DNA from: Pseudaeromonas paramecii
GTDB taxonomy: Bacteria; Pseudomonadota; Gammaproteobacteria; Enterobacterales; Aeromonadaceae
Direction: 5' to 3'
Assembly (NCBI RefSeq): GCF_039540575.1
Contig: NZ_BAABFC010000001.1
Location: 310,001 to 374,000 of the forward strand
Length of the DNA: 64,000 bases
Shown here: positions 1 to 8,966 of the stretch, in pieces
Layout: every line of letters starts with the position of its first letter
Position numbering within the stretch: position 1 is the stretch's first letter
The notes under the pieces: generated by a model
Told to the model about the DNA's origin: nothing
The model's input: only the letters and a program-made list of their open reading frames with translations
Database searches by the model: none
Program-made: the position numbers and the translations under genes

Positions 1-345
1 GATGGTATCGCCGCTTACATGAACCAGGTGGTGGACGATACCTTGAGGGGCGCCTGCCTGCTGGTCCGCACCCTGATGGAGCTGGCCGAACAGGATCCCG
101 CCTTGCAGGCGCAGATCCAGGGCAACTACCAGGAAGTCGCCACCGATCTGCGAGCCAGCCTGTTGCGGGCCCAGCAACAGGGCCTGTTGGCAGCAGAGGC
201 CGATCTCGATGTATTGACCACCTGGCTCGCCGTCACCCTGCAGGGACTCATCACCACGGCCCAATGCAATCGCCGGCAGGCCGAGTTGATGAGGGTGATC
301 AATCTGCAGATCCAGGCGCTGCGCCAGGGCGTCGGCGCGCCATAA
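1..345 (+). CDS. TetR-family regulator, C-terminal fragment
   Basis: The reading frame is open from the first base of the window and ends at 345, so only the C-terminal ~114 residues of a longer gene are present. They are all-helical with no DNA-binding motif, and resemble the ligand-binding and dimerisation half of TetR repressors. The N-terminal HTH would lie upstream of the window. The 3' end overlaps the convergent transporter gene by 47 bp. Family assignment is from overall character only. Confidence 0.55.
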   Translation, partial: DGIAAYMNQVVDDTLRGACLLVRTLMELAEQDPALQAQIQGNYQEVATDLRASLLRAQQQGLLAAEADLDVLTTWLAVTLQGLITTAQCNRRQAELMRVINLQIQALRQGVGAP

Positions 346-1252
346 GCCGCCAGACTCCCTCGCCCCCCAGCAGGGCCACCGCCAGCCAGATGGGGCCATA
401 GGTCCACCACTGCTCGGCGCTGAGACTCTCACCCAGCAGCAAGGCCGCCACCACCAGCAGCACAGGCTCCACGTAGCTCAGCAGGCCAAACAAGGGCAGG
501 CTCAGCCGCTCGCCGGCCAGCATCATGCACGACAACGCCAGGGCGCTGATAAAGCCCAGCCCCAGGATAAGCCAGGCCAGCCGCCCCCCCTGCCACAGCT
601 CAACCGGGCTGTGTTCCAGCGCAAACCACAGGGCCACCGGCAGGCTCAGCAAGAGATCCCACCAGAGCCCCCCCAAGGAAGGAATGGCACGCCAGCGACG
701 CAGGGCAAAGTAAACGGGATAGCCCAGACAGACGAGCCAGGTAGGCCAGGCCAGGGCCCCCGCCCCCAGCAAGGCATGCCCCACGCCCAACAGGGCCAGG
801 CCGCAGGCCAGCCACTGGGGCCTGGATACCGGATCGGCAAACAGCAGCCGACCGGTGAGGACCAGGGTCAGGGGCAGCAGAAAGTAACCCAAGGACACCG
901 CCAGTCCCTGTCCGTTCACCGGCGCCCAGAGAAACAGCCACAGCTGCACCCCCAGCATGGCCGCCGAAGAGAGCAGCCAGAGGCCAGAGCGCCAGCCCCC
1001 CAGGGCCAGCCGACGACCTATCTGCCCCACCTGGCCCCAGCGGCCCCGCACCAACAGCAGCAGGGTCAAAAAGGGGAAGGTCAGCAGCACCCGCCAGCCA
1101 TAGATGGCTTCACCGGAGAGCGGCCGCAGCCAGCCGGTGTAGTAATACAAGAAGGCAAACAGCAAGGATCCGATCAACGAAACACCGACACCGGCCACGA
1201 CTCCTCCGACACGCTGACACAACCAACAACAAGAATGACCTAAGCCAAGCAC
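299..1252 (-). CDS. EamA/RarD-type drug/metabolite transporter
   Basis: The 317-residue protein is almost entirely hydrophobic, with about ten predicted membrane segments in two EamA-like halves. The N-terminal pattern (a first helix, then a GEAIYGWRVLLTFPFL stretch) resembles RarD-type permeases. It should sit in the inner membrane and export or import small metabolites; the substrate cannot be read from sequence. The start is uncertain: the GTG at 1252 precedes about 20 residues with two CC/WLC motifs that look non-native, and the first true helix begins near residue 22. The gene is convergent with the TetR fragment and overlaps its end. Confidence 0.75.
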   Translation of the reverse strand: MLGLGHSCCWLCQRVGGVVAGVGVSLIGSLLFAFLYYYTGWLRPLSGEAIYGWRVLLTFPFLTLLLLVRGRWGQVGQIGRRLALGGWRSGLWLLSSAAMLGVQLWLFLWAPVNGQGLAVSLGYFLLPLTLVLTGRLLFADPVSRPQWLACGLALLGVGHALLGAGALAWPTWLVCLGYPVYFALRRWRAIPSLGGLWWDLLLSLPVALWFALEHSPVELWQGGRLAWLILGLGFISALALSCMMLAGERLSLPLFGLLSYVEPVLLVVAALLLGESLSAEQWWTYGPIWLAVALLGGEGVWRLMARRRPGAAPGSAD

Positions 1253-1448
1253 AACTTAAGACAAGAGGCCGCCATCATAGGCCGTGCGCCAGATTCTTGC
1301 CGGAATTTTTGCAGGCGGGCTGTCAGCCAAGTGCGCGGTCAACAGCCTGGTCCGCACCGCTTAGGGGCTAACCCAGATCAATCGCACCAAACTGGCACGC
1401 CAGGTCGGTCTGGCACGCCGTGATTGCCCATCCCGGCCGACGGTATGA

Positions 1449-1467
1449 TTTGTGCAGCTCGCACAAA
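1449..1467. promoter_or_regulatory. Inverted repeat upstream of codB, candidate operator
   Basis: TTTGTGC-AGCTC-GCACAAA is a perfect 7-bp inverted repeat with a 5-bp spacer, about 130 bp before the codB start. It lies in the 345-bp gap 1253-1597 between the divergent transporter gene and codB, where I see no other gene. It could bind the PucR-type regulator encoded in the operon or a purine-responsive repressor. Its role is inferred from position alone. Confidence 0.4.
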
Positions 1468-1597
1468 ATCGCCGTTGCACTTTTCGACAGGCCTGACAAG
1501 CAAACAGGGGGCACCCTTAATGCCTCACCTCCTGGCATGACCGTTGCCTTACTCAGCCTGGCGCATTGGGGCGCCTATCCATTAAAGGAAGCCAGAT

Positions 1598-2854
1598 ATG
1601 GAACAATCCGACTATCCGTTGAGCGAAGTGCCCAACGCGGCACGCAAGGGACTGCTCTCCACCTCCGTGGTGCTGCTGGGCTTTACCTTTTTCACCGCCA
1701 CCATGTGGGCCGGCGGCTCCCTCGGCAAGGCCTTCAGCTTTGGCGAACTGATGGGGATCATCCTCATCGGCAACCTGCTGCTGGGGGCCTACGCCGCCAC
1801 CCTGGCCTATATTGCCGCCAAGAGCGGTCTCAACTCTGTGCTGATGGGACGCTTCTGCTTTGGTGAGGTGGGCAGCAAGCTCTCCGACTTCATCCTGGGC
1901 TTCACCCAGATCGGCTGGTATGCCTGGGGCGCCGCCACCATAGTCGAGGTGCTGGTGAAGACCACTGGGCTGGACCCGGCCTGGAGCACCCCGCTTATCA
2001 TCTTCTTCGGGCTGGCCTTCTGCATCACCGCCATGGTGGGTTATCGCGGCCTGGACTGGCTCTCGCGCATCGCCGTGCCCCTGATGATGCTGTTTATCCT
2101 CATCAGCCTGTACACAGGCCTCACCCAGATCGGCGGCCTGGGCGGCCTGATGGGGCAAAGCCCCAGCGAGCAGATGAGCCTGGCCTCGGCCATCACCGTC
2201 ATCATAGGCACCTTCGTCAGCGGCGGGACTCAGGCCACCAACTGGAGTCGCTTCGCCCGCACCCCCAAGATAGCCGTGCTGGCCACCCTGGCGGCCTTCT
2301 TCATCGGTAATGGCCTCATGGTGCTGACCGGTGCTCTGGGCACCCTCATCTACCAGCAGGCCGACATAGTGGACGTCATGCTGGCCCAGGGCTTCGTGGT
2401 GCTGGCGGTGCTGATGCTGTTTCTCAACATCTGGACCACCCAGGACAACACCATCTACAACTTCGCCGTGGCCGGCTGCAACCTGCTGCGCACCGACAAG
2501 CGCCGTCTGGTGACCCTGGGCGGCGCCGCCATCGGTACCCTGCTGGCCTTAGGCGGCATGTACAACCTGCTGATCCCCTTCTTGGTGTTGCTGGGCACCT
2601 TCATCCCGCCCATCGGCGGCGTCATCATGGCGGACTTCTGGCTCAAGCATAAGGGGCAGTACCCGCGCCTGGCCCAAGCCCAGCTGCCGGCCTTCAACTG
2701 GTGCGGCCTGCTGGCCTACGCCCTGGGCTCCACGGCGGCCTACTTCTCGCCCCTGGTGCCGCCGGTGGTGGGCGTGGCGGTGGCCGTGACGGCCTACGCC
2801 CTGTTCTTGCGCCTGCCACTGACCGATGCCAGCCTGGCACTGGAAGATCGTTAA
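1598..2854 (+). CDS. codB: Cytosine permease
   Basis: This 418-residue inner-membrane protein belongs to the nucleobase:cation symporter-1 family and imports cytosine. It has about twelve hydrophobic helices and landmarks shared with E. coli CodB: an N-terminal ARKGLL segment, LIGNLLLGAY in helix 2, GTQATNWSRF in the middle and LNIWTTQDNTIY before helix 8, followed by IPPIGGVIMADF. Length matches the family (E. coli 419). The start has an upstream AAGGAAG ribosome site. It is first in a tight operon with a PucR regulator (9 bp) and cytosine deaminase, so import, sensing and deamination are encoded together. Confidence 0.93.
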   Translation: MEQSDYPLSEVPNAARKGLLSTSVVLLGFTFFTATMWAGGSLGKAFSFGELMGIILIGNLLLGAYAATLAYIAAKSGLNSVLMGRFCFGEVGSKLSDFILGFTQIGWYAWGAATIVEVLVKTTGLDPAWSTPLIIFFGLAFCITAMVGYRGLDWLSRIAVPLMMLFILISLYTGLTQIGGLGGLMGQSPSEQMSLASAITVIIGTFVSGGTQATNWSRFARTPKIAVLATLAAFFIGNGLMVLTGALGTLIYQQADIVDVMLAQGFVVLAVLMLFLNIWTTQDNTIYNFAVAGCNLLRTDKRRLVTLGGAAIGTLLALGGMYNLLIPFLVLLGTFIPPIGGVIMADFWLKHKGQYPRLAQAQLPAFNWCGLLAYALGSTAAYFSPLVPPVVGVAVAVTAYALFLRLPLTDASLALEDR

Positions 2855-2863
2855 GGTGCCGCT

Positions 2864-4084
2864 ATGACGATTCGCTGCGCCGACATTCCCCATCTGCCCG
2901 GCCTGGAGAGCATCCGCCTGCGGGCCGGCCTGCAGGGCTCGCAACAGCCCATCCGCTGGCCCTATGTGGTGGAGAATGACACCCTGGCCCCCTGGGTACA
3001 GGGCGGCGAGCTGGTGTTTGTCACCGGCATCAACCACAGGCGCAGCGAAGAGAACCTCAAGCAGCTCATCCGCGAGGGAGTGGAGCGGCAGGTGGCGGGC
3101 ATGGTGATCCTCACCGGGCCCGAATACATCAAGGCGATACCCGGGCCTGTGCTGGCCCTGGCCAACCACCTGAACTTCACCCTGCTGGAGCAGCCCTATG
3201 CCCTCAAGATGGTGCTGGTCACCGAGGTGATCAGCAATGCCATCGTCCAGGACAACCTGCTGGGCCAGTCGGTGCGGCTGTTCCTCTCGCGCCTCATCAA
3301 TGGCTTTGCCGAGGCGCCCGAACTTATCCACCTGCGGGCCAGCGAACTGGGGCTGCCCGACCGGCACCCTTATGTGGTGCTGGCCCTGCGGGCCGAGCTG
3401 CAGACGTCTGAGCAAGCGCCTGGCTGCGCCCTGCTCCACCGCCGCCAGCAACTGGAACAGGCCCTGGGGGAGCTGTTGCAGCGTCGGCACATCGATTGGC
3501 CGGTGCTGGGGCAGGATCAGGATCTGCTGGCCCTCTGGCCCACCCAGCAGAGCAGTGCCACCGCCCTCGACGAGGAACTGCGGCAGGCCCTGGCGGTGCT
3601 GACGCGCAAGTTCCCGGATCTGGCGCTCCATCTGGGCATCAGCGAGCTGACGCCGGATCTGAGCCAGCTGGCCTGCGCCGTGGATCAGGCCCGTCAGGCG
3701 GTGCAATTTGGCCAACAGGCCGGCAGCCCCCTGTTTTTCTCCGAGCAGTTGGGCATAGCCCGGTTGTTTGCCGCCATCCCGCAACGTCAGCTGCTGGCCC
3801 AGTTCTGCCGTGAACAGCTGGGCGTGCTCTGTTTTGCCCGGGAGGGACAGCCCTGGGAGCTCAAACAGACCCTGAGCCAGTACCTCAATCAGCTCAACAA
3901 TCAGCAGGAGGTGGCCCAGCAGCTGGGGATCCACCGCAACACCTTGAGTTATCGACTAAAACGAATAGAGCAACTCACCGGCCGCAGCCTGAGCGACCCC
4001 TTCAGCCGCCTCAACCTGCAAAATGCCCTGCTGATCGAACAAATTTTGTTGCAGCATCACCATATTCATCAGGCTAAGGCCTGA
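2864..4084 (+). CDS. PucR-family transcriptional regulator of cytosine use
   Basis: The 406-residue protein has an N-terminal PucR-type ligand domain (about residues 8-125, with GGELVFVTGIN), a central variable region, and a C-terminal PucR helix-turn-helix (about 340-395, with NNQQEVAQQLGIHRNTLSYR). Relatives activate purine or pyrimidine catabolic genes in response to the nucleobase. It lies between codB and codA with 9 and 20 bp gaps, so it probably controls this operon. E. coli codBA lacks an internal regulator, so this arrangement differs from the textbook operon. The effector is inferred. Confidence 0.85.
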   Translation: MTIRCADIPHLPGLESIRLRAGLQGSQQPIRWPYVVENDTLAPWVQGGELVFVTGINHRRSEENLKQLIREGVERQVAGMVILTGPEYIKAIPGPVLALANHLNFTLLEQPYALKMVLVTEVISNAIVQDNLLGQSVRLFLSRLINGFAEAPELIHLRASELGLPDRHPYVVLALRAELQTSEQAPGCALLHRRQQLEQALGELLQRRHIDWPVLGQDQDLLALWPTQQSSATALDEELRQALAVLTRKFPDLALHLGISELTPDLSQLACAVDQARQAVQFGQQAGSPLFFSEQLGIARLFAAIPQRQLLAQFCREQLGVLCFAREGQPWELKQTLSQYLNQLNNQQEVAQQLGIHRNTLSYRLKRIEQLTGRSLSDPFSRLNLQNALLIEQILLQHHHIHQAKA

Positions 4085-4104
4085 CCGACACCCACGAGGT
4101 CCCT

Positions 4105-5352
4105 ATGCAAATCATCAATGCCCGCTTGCGCCATCAGGCGGCGCTCCATAGCCTCACCATGGTTGACGGGCGCTTCACCGCCATCCAAGCCCAATCCGGT
4201 CCGCTCGCCCCGCAAAGCGGCCAATACGATGCCCAAGGGCTGCTGGCCTGCGCCCCCTTCATCGAACCCCATATCCATCTGGATGCCGCCCTCACCGCCG
4301 GCGAACCGAACTGGAACCAAAGTGGCACCCTGTTCGAAGGCATAGAGCGCTGGGCCGAGCGCAAGCCCCTGCTGAGCGAAGCCGATATCCGCCGCCGGGT
4401 GCACGAGACCCTGGAGCTGCTGATCGGCCAGGGGGTGCAGCATGTGCGGACCCATGCCGACATCTCGGATCCCAGCCTGGTCGGCCTCAAGACCCTCTGC
4501 GCCCTGCGGGATGAACTAAAAGAGAAGATCCACCTGCAGGTGGTGGCCTTCCCTCAGGAAGGTTTGCTCTCCTATGAGGGCGGCCTGGCGCTGATGGAAG
4601 AAGCCATCGAGGTGGGGGCCGACGTCATCGGCGGCATCCCCCATTTTGAATACACCCGGGAGCTGGGAGTGGCCTCCATGCAGCAGGTCATCGCCCTGGC
4701 GGTCAAGCATGACAAGCTGGTGGACGTGCACTGTGACGAGACGGACGACGGCCAGTCGCGCTTTTTGGAGGTGCTGGCCTACGAGACCCTGAAGGCCGGG
4801 CTGGGCCCCCGGGTCACCGCCAGCCACACCACCGCCATGCACTCCTACGACAACGCCTACTGCTCCAAGCTGTTCCGCCTGCTCAAGCGTGCCGATCTCA
4901 ATTTCATCGCCTGCCCCACCGAGAGCATCCACCTGCAGGGCCGCTTCGACAGCTATCCCAAGCGCCGGGGCGTCACCCGGGTCAAGGAGCTGGACAAGGC
5001 GGGCCTCAACGTCTGCCTGGGCCAGGACTCCATCTTCGATCCCTGGTACTCCCTGGGCAACGGCAAGCTGCTGCGCACCCTGGACTTCGGCCTGCACATC
5101 TGCCAGATGATGGGCCACCAGGACTTCAGCCGGGCGCTGGACTTCATCACGGACCACAGTGCCCGCACCTTGCAGATCGCCGATTACGGCATCGCCGTGG
5201 GCAACCCCGGCAACCTCATCCTGCTGGACGGCGAAGACGACTACAGCGTGCTGCGCCGCCAGGGGGATGTACGGCTGTCGGTGCGCCAGGGCCAGATCAT
5301 CGCCCAGCGGCCCGCCGCCCCCCTGCTGACCCCGCCCTGGCTCAGCGCCTAG
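4105..5352 (+). CDS. codA: Cytosine deaminase
   Basis: This 415-residue amidohydrolase hydrolyses cytosine to uracil and ammonia in the cytoplasm, feeding pyrimidine salvage. Metal ligands and catalytic residues are in place: His56/His58 (PHIHLD), Gln151, His209 and Glu212 (HCDETDD), His241 (SHTTAMH) and Asp308 (LGQDS). Each sits five positions earlier than its E. coli CodA counterpart (61/63, 156, 214, 217, 246, 313), so the enzyme looks intact. The start follows a GAGGT ribosome site 20 bp after the PucR gene. It is the last gene of the codB-pucR-codA operon. Confidence 0.95.
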   Translation: MQIINARLRHQAALHSLTMVDGRFTAIQAQSGPLAPQSGQYDAQGLLACAPFIEPHIHLDAALTAGEPNWNQSGTLFEGIERWAERKPLLSEADIRRRVHETLELLIGQGVQHVRTHADISDPSLVGLKTLCALRDELKEKIHLQVVAFPQEGLLSYEGGLALMEEAIEVGADVIGGIPHFEYTRELGVASMQQVIALAVKHDKLVDVHCDETDDGQSRFLEVLAYETLKAGLGPRVTASHTTAMHSYDNAYCSKLFRLLKRADLNFIACPTESIHLQGRFDSYPKRRGVTRVKELDKAGLNVCLGQDSIFDPWYSLGNGKLLRTLDFGLHICQMMGHQDFSRALDFITDHSARTLQIADYGIAVGNPGNLILLDGEDDYSVLRRQGDVRLSVRQGQIIAQRPAAPLLTPPWLSA

Positions 5353-5360
5353 CCGATCCC

Positions 5361-5384
5361 GGGCAAACGGCATGCCGTTTGCCC
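5361..5384. terminator. Perfect 24-bp palindrome after codA
   Basis: A perfect palindrome begins 8 bp after the codA stop (half-site GGGCAAACGGCA). It would form a strong hairpin at the end of the operon transcript, but no T-run follows. It is therefore either a non-canonical terminator, a 3'-end stabiliser or a protein-binding site. Confidence 0.45.
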
Positions 5385-5453
5385 GCCAGCCTCATCTGCC
5401 CGCGCCGAGTCCCGCCGCTGCAGCACGCCTTTTTTGTAACAAAGTGCAAATTT

Positions 5454-5465
5454 GAAAGCGCTTTC
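5454..5465. promoter_or_regulatory. LacI/GalR-type operator upstream of the glycosidase gene
   Basis: GAAAGCGCTTTC is a perfect 12-bp palindrome within TTTGAAAGCGCTTTCGAAAG. It has the central CG and the A/T-rich arms typical of operators bound by LacI-family sugar repressors. It lies about 155 bp before the glycosidase start in an otherwise empty upstream region (5385-5619). No LacI-family gene is in the window, so the repressor would act from elsewhere. Confidence 0.6.
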
Positions 5466-5619
5466 GAAAGTTGCACAGCCTGCAACAGTTGGTCAAATTT
5501 CTGCACCAATCGGTCAAATCCCGCCAAGCCAAGTTCGCTATCGTCAGTTCGCTGCCACACAAGGTGGCCATCCGACGCCAACGTCGCGCCGGATCGACAA
5601 CAACACCAAAGGACGCGAT

Positions 5620-8013
5620 ATGATGACGCATACCCCTACACGCACACTGCTGGCCCTGGCCGTGGCGGTGGCCCTCACCGGCGCCATGGTCGGCTGCAAC
5701 TCGGATGACGAGCAGACCCAAACGACCACCAAAGATGATGCCTACTATCTGAGCCAGGCCACCGGTCTGCTGGCGCAACTCAGCACCAGCGAGAAGCTGG
5801 ATCTGCTCTCCGGCCCCAACACCTACTACGGTGAGAGCCCCACCAACCTGGTGAACGATGTCTCCGGCGTGGCGGGTTACATCAACGGCATCCTCAACGA
5901 CGAGACCGGCGTGCATATCCCGGCCCTCAAGCTGGCGGACGGCCCGGCCGGGCTGCGGATTTCGTCAAGCCGGGATGGCCAAAGCGGCACCTTCTACGCC
6001 ACCGCCTGGCCCATCGGCTCCCTGCTGGCCTCCAGCTGGGATACGGCACTGCAAGAAGAAGTGGGCGAAGCCTTTGGCAACGAGGTGAAGGAATACGGCG
6101 TGGATATCCTGCTGGCGCCAGGGATGAACATTCAGCGCAACCCGCTGAACGGCCGAAATTTCGAATACTATTCCGAGGATCCCGTGCTCACCGGCCACAC
6201 GGCCGCCGCCATGGTGAACGGCATCGAGACCAACGGGGTCGGTACCACCATCAAGCACTTCTTCGGCAACAACTCCGAGACCAACCGCAGCAGCATCAAC
6301 GACATCGCCGAGCCCCGCACCTGGCGGGAGATCTACCTGCGGGGCTTCCAGATCGCGGTCACCGAAGCGCAACCCTGGGCCCTGATGACCTCCTACAACA
6401 AGGTCAACGGCAGCTATGTCAACGAGCGTCGGGATGCGGTCACCAGCATACTGCGGGATGAATGGGGTTTTAACGGCCTGGCCATGTCCGACTGGTTTGC
6501 CGGCGATGTGTCCAACAATGCCCACAAGCAGGTGCTCTCCGGGCAGGATCTCATCGAGCCGGGCGGCGTCAAGGCCCAGCTGGCGGCCGCCCTGGAGGCC
6601 GGCACCCTGAGTCAGAGCGACGTGGACACCGCAGCCCTGCATATCCTTACTCAGGTGCTCAAGAGCCCCAGCTATCAGGGTTATGCCTACAGCAACAACC
6701 CGGATCTCAACAGCCACGCCGCCCTGGCCCGGCGTGCCGGTGACGAGTCCATGGTGCTGCTGCAAAACGACAATAACGCCCTGCCGATTGCCGACAGCAA
6801 CACGGTGGCCACCTTCGGCGTCAACCAGATCGCCACCTACAAGGGCGGCACCGGCTCAGGTGACGTCAATGCCGCCTATACCGTCAACATCGCAGACGGC
6901 CTGGCGGAGCGCTTCACCGTGAACGCGGATCTGCAGAGCTTCTACGCCAGCTATTACGAGGCCAACAAGGTCTATCATACCGGCAACTTCGGGGCGGCGG
7001 GCTATTACACCTGTGACGAGTCCAGCCTGAGTGATGAGCTGACCAGCCTGATCACAACGGCAGCCAGCGCCGATGATGTGGGCGTGATCAGCATCGGACG
7101 TCAGGCCGGTGAAGGGGCGGACCGCAGCGCCGAGGCCGGTGACTACTACCTGAGCGACGCCGAGCTGGCGCTCATCGACCAGGTCTCCACCCTGTTCAAG
7201 GCCCAGGGTAAGCCCGTGGTGGTGGTGCTGAATGTCAACGGCGTCATCGACACCGAGCAGTGGAAGGACAAGGTGGACGGCATACTGCTGGCCTATATGG
7301 GCGGTCAGGAGACCGGCCGTCAGGTGGCGGATCTGCTCTCCGGCGATGTCAACCCCAGCGGCAAGTTGGCCCAGACCTTCCCCAAATCCTATGACGATAT
7401 TCCATCGGCCAGCACCTTCCCCGGTGAGGACACGGACGGTGACGGCAGCCCGGATGACATCTATTACAACGAAGGCATCTATGTGGGGTACCGCTACTTC
7501 AGCTCCTTCGACAAGGCGGTGAGCTTCCCGTTCGGCTATGGCCTCTCCTACACCAGCTTCAGCTACGCGGGCACGGCGGTGGGCAGCAATACGCTGGACA
7601 GTGATGGTGCCAAGGGCAGCGTGACTGTGACGACAACCATTACCAACAGCGGCAGTGTGGCCGGTAAAGAAGTCGCCCAGGTCTATGTGAGTGCTCCGGA
7701 GGTGAAGCTCAAGAAGCCCGCCATCGAGCTGAAGGCCTACGCCAAGACCGCCAGTCTGGACGCCGGCAGCAGCGAGCAGCTGAGCTTTGAGATCCCGGCC
7801 TATATCCTGGCCAGCTTCAGCCCGGATGACAATGAGTGGATCATCGAACCGGGCACCTATCAGGTGTATGTCAGCCCGTCCGCCGATGTCGCCAGCACCA
7901 CGCCGGTCACCTTCAGCGTGGCCAAGGAGATAGTGGTGAGCAGTACCACGGCCGGTGCCCTGGCCCTGCCCGATGGCACCAGCGCGGCGGACTTCATCAC
8001 CGTCAGCGAGTAA
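5620..8013 (+). CDS. Secreted lipoprotein beta-glucosidase, GH family 3
   Basis: The start at 5620 is chosen because AAAGGA lies 6 bp upstream and the product then opens with a lipoprotein signal peptide (MMTHTPTRTLLALAVAVALT, with Cys at about residue 26). The mature part is followed by an acidic linker. The ~797-residue protein has the two GH3 catalytic domains and a C-terminal fibronectin-like domain (from about residue 640). The catalytic nucleophile is Asp291 in MSDWF; KHFFGNN and TSYNKVNG are further family landmarks. It should act on beta-glucosides or related oligosaccharides in the periplasm or on the outer membrane. A LacI-type operator precedes it and an intrinsic terminator follows. 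Confidence 0.9.
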   Translation: MMTHTPTRTLLALAVAVALTGAMVGCNSDDEQTQTTTKDDAYYLSQATGLLAQLSTSEKLDLLSGPNTYYGESPTNLVNDVSGVAGYINGILNDETGVHIPALKLADGPAGLRISSSRDGQSGTFYATAWPIGSLLASSWDTALQEEVGEAFGNEVKEYGVDILLAPGMNIQRNPLNGRNFEYYSEDPVLTGHTAAAMVNGIETNGVGTTIKHFFGNNSETNRSSINDIAEPRTWREIYLRGFQIAVTEAQPWALMTSYNKVNGSYVNERRDAVTSILRDEWGFNGLAMSDWFAGDVSNNAHKQVLSGQDLIEPGGVKAQLAAALEAGTLSQSDVDTAALHILTQVLKSPSYQGYAYSNNPDLNSHAALARRAGDESMVLLQNDNNALPIADSNTVATFGVNQIATYKGGTGSGDVNAAYTVNIADGLAERFTVNADLQSFYASYYEANKVYHTGNFGAAGYYTCDESSLSDELTSLITTAASADDVGVISIGRQAGEGADRSAEAGDYYLSDAELALIDQVSTLFKAQGKPVVVVLNVNGVIDTEQWKDKVDGILLAYMGGQETGRQVADLLSGDVNPSGKLAQTFPKSYDDIPSASTFPGEDTDGDGSPDDIYYNEGIYVGYRYFSSFDKAVSFPFGYGLSYTSFSYAGTAVGSNTLDSDGAKGSVTVTTTITNSGSVAGKEVAQVYVSAPEVKLKKPAIELKAYAKTASLDAGSSEQLSFEIPAYILASFSPDDNEWIIEPGTYQVYVSPSADVASTTPVTFSVAKEIVVSSTTAGALALPDGTSAADFITVSE

Positions 8014-8038
8014 GTCAACAGTCTACTCATCAACGAAA

Positions 8039-8064
8039 AGCGAGCCCTCGGGCTCGCTTTTTTT
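8039..8064. terminator. Intrinsic terminator, bidirectional
   Basis: The stem AGCGAGCCC/GGGCTCGCT is followed by seven Ts on the plus strand and preceded by four As. It sits between the glycosidase gene and the convergent solute-binding protein gene, and could end both transcripts. Confidence 0.85.
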
Positions 8065-8076
8065 ACGGTTTGCAGG

Positions 8077-8808
8077 TCAGGGCAGATAGCGGGCAATGAT
8101 GCGTTGCAGCTCGCCGCTTGATGCCAGCTGGCTCAGCCGCTCGTCAAGCGCCAATGCCAGCGCGGCATCCTCTTGGCGGAACATGAAGCGAAAGCCCACC
8201 TTGGGCAGTCCCACATCGGCCATCAGCAAGGTGGCCAGTGAAGGATTGGCGCGGATCAGCCATTGGCCCACCGCCTGATTGACCACGGCGCAATCGGTAC
8301 GCCGAGCCAGCACCTTACGCAGCATGGCCAGCTCGGTCTTGGCATCCTGACGGGTGAACTGGCCCTGGCTGAACCCGGTCGCCAGCTCAGGGTAGGCATA
8401 CCCCAGCTTGGTGCCCAATGTGAGGCCGCTCAGATCGGCCAAGGTCTGCGGCTGGCGCGAATGACAAAACAGCACATCCCCCAACATCACCACCGGCTGA
8501 GTAAAGGCGTAATGATCGGCATCAGGCTCCCACTCCTGCGCCCGCGGCGTCACATCCAACTCATGATCCGCCAGGGCCAGATTCACCCGCTTGCGGGGGA
8601 TCAGGCGAATGCTCACCGTCCGGCCCAGCGATTGGCTGGCGCGCTGCAACACATCAAACATGATGCCACCGGCCGCATGCCCCGGCGCTGGCACTATCAT
8701 GTAAGGCGGATAACCCGCTGGCCCCATGTTAAAACGGAACTCCTGAGCCAGACAGCCGCCGCCAAGGAGCAAGACAGCCCAGGCCAACAAGACGCGTATC
8801 AGGTCCAC
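8077..8808 (-). CDS. Periplasmic solute-binding protein, family 3 type
   Basis: About 243 residues. The GTG start at 8808 is chosen because AAGGGG precedes it and the protein then begins directly with a signal peptide (VDLIRVLLAWAVLLLGGG). The body has the ligand-binding fold of family-3 extracellular binding proteins: GYPPYM near the N-terminus, a VSIRLIPRKR stretch, then alternating domains ending in ELQRIIARYLP. No permease or ATPase gene is adjacent, so it may be an orphan binding or sensory protein rather than part of an amino-acid ABC transporter. An upstream in-frame start at 8880 is possible but adds a non-signal extension. Confidence 0.75.
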   Translation of the reverse strand: MDLIRVLLAWAVLLLGGGCLAQEFRFNMGPAGYPPYMIVPAPGHAAGGIMFDVLQRASQSLGRTVSIRLIPRKRVNLALADHELDVTPRAQEWEPDADHYAFTQPVVMLGDVLFCHSRQPQTLADLSGLTLGTKLGYAYPELATGFSQGQFTRQDAKTELAMLRKVLARRTDCAVVNQAVGQWLIRANPSLATLLMADVGLPKVGFRFMFRQEDAALALALDERLSQLASSGELQRIIARYLP

Positions 8809-8966
8809 TGTGCAACACCCCTTATCGCCACATGACGTCGGCACGATAACACACGTGCCCCGGCGAGACGGCCGCAGCATACACCAGCAGGCAAGAGGAA
8901 CAAGAAAAGCCCGCCAATCTGGCAGGAGAAAATAGAAGAAAGGTGATTGAGCCGAGCAAAATAGTC

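Noticed and set aside
611..1243. 210-residue plus-strand ORF with Gln/Pro/His-rich product
   Set aside because: It is the reverse-strand shadow of the RarD-like transporter; the low-complexity composition and absence of a ribosome site mark it as non-coding.
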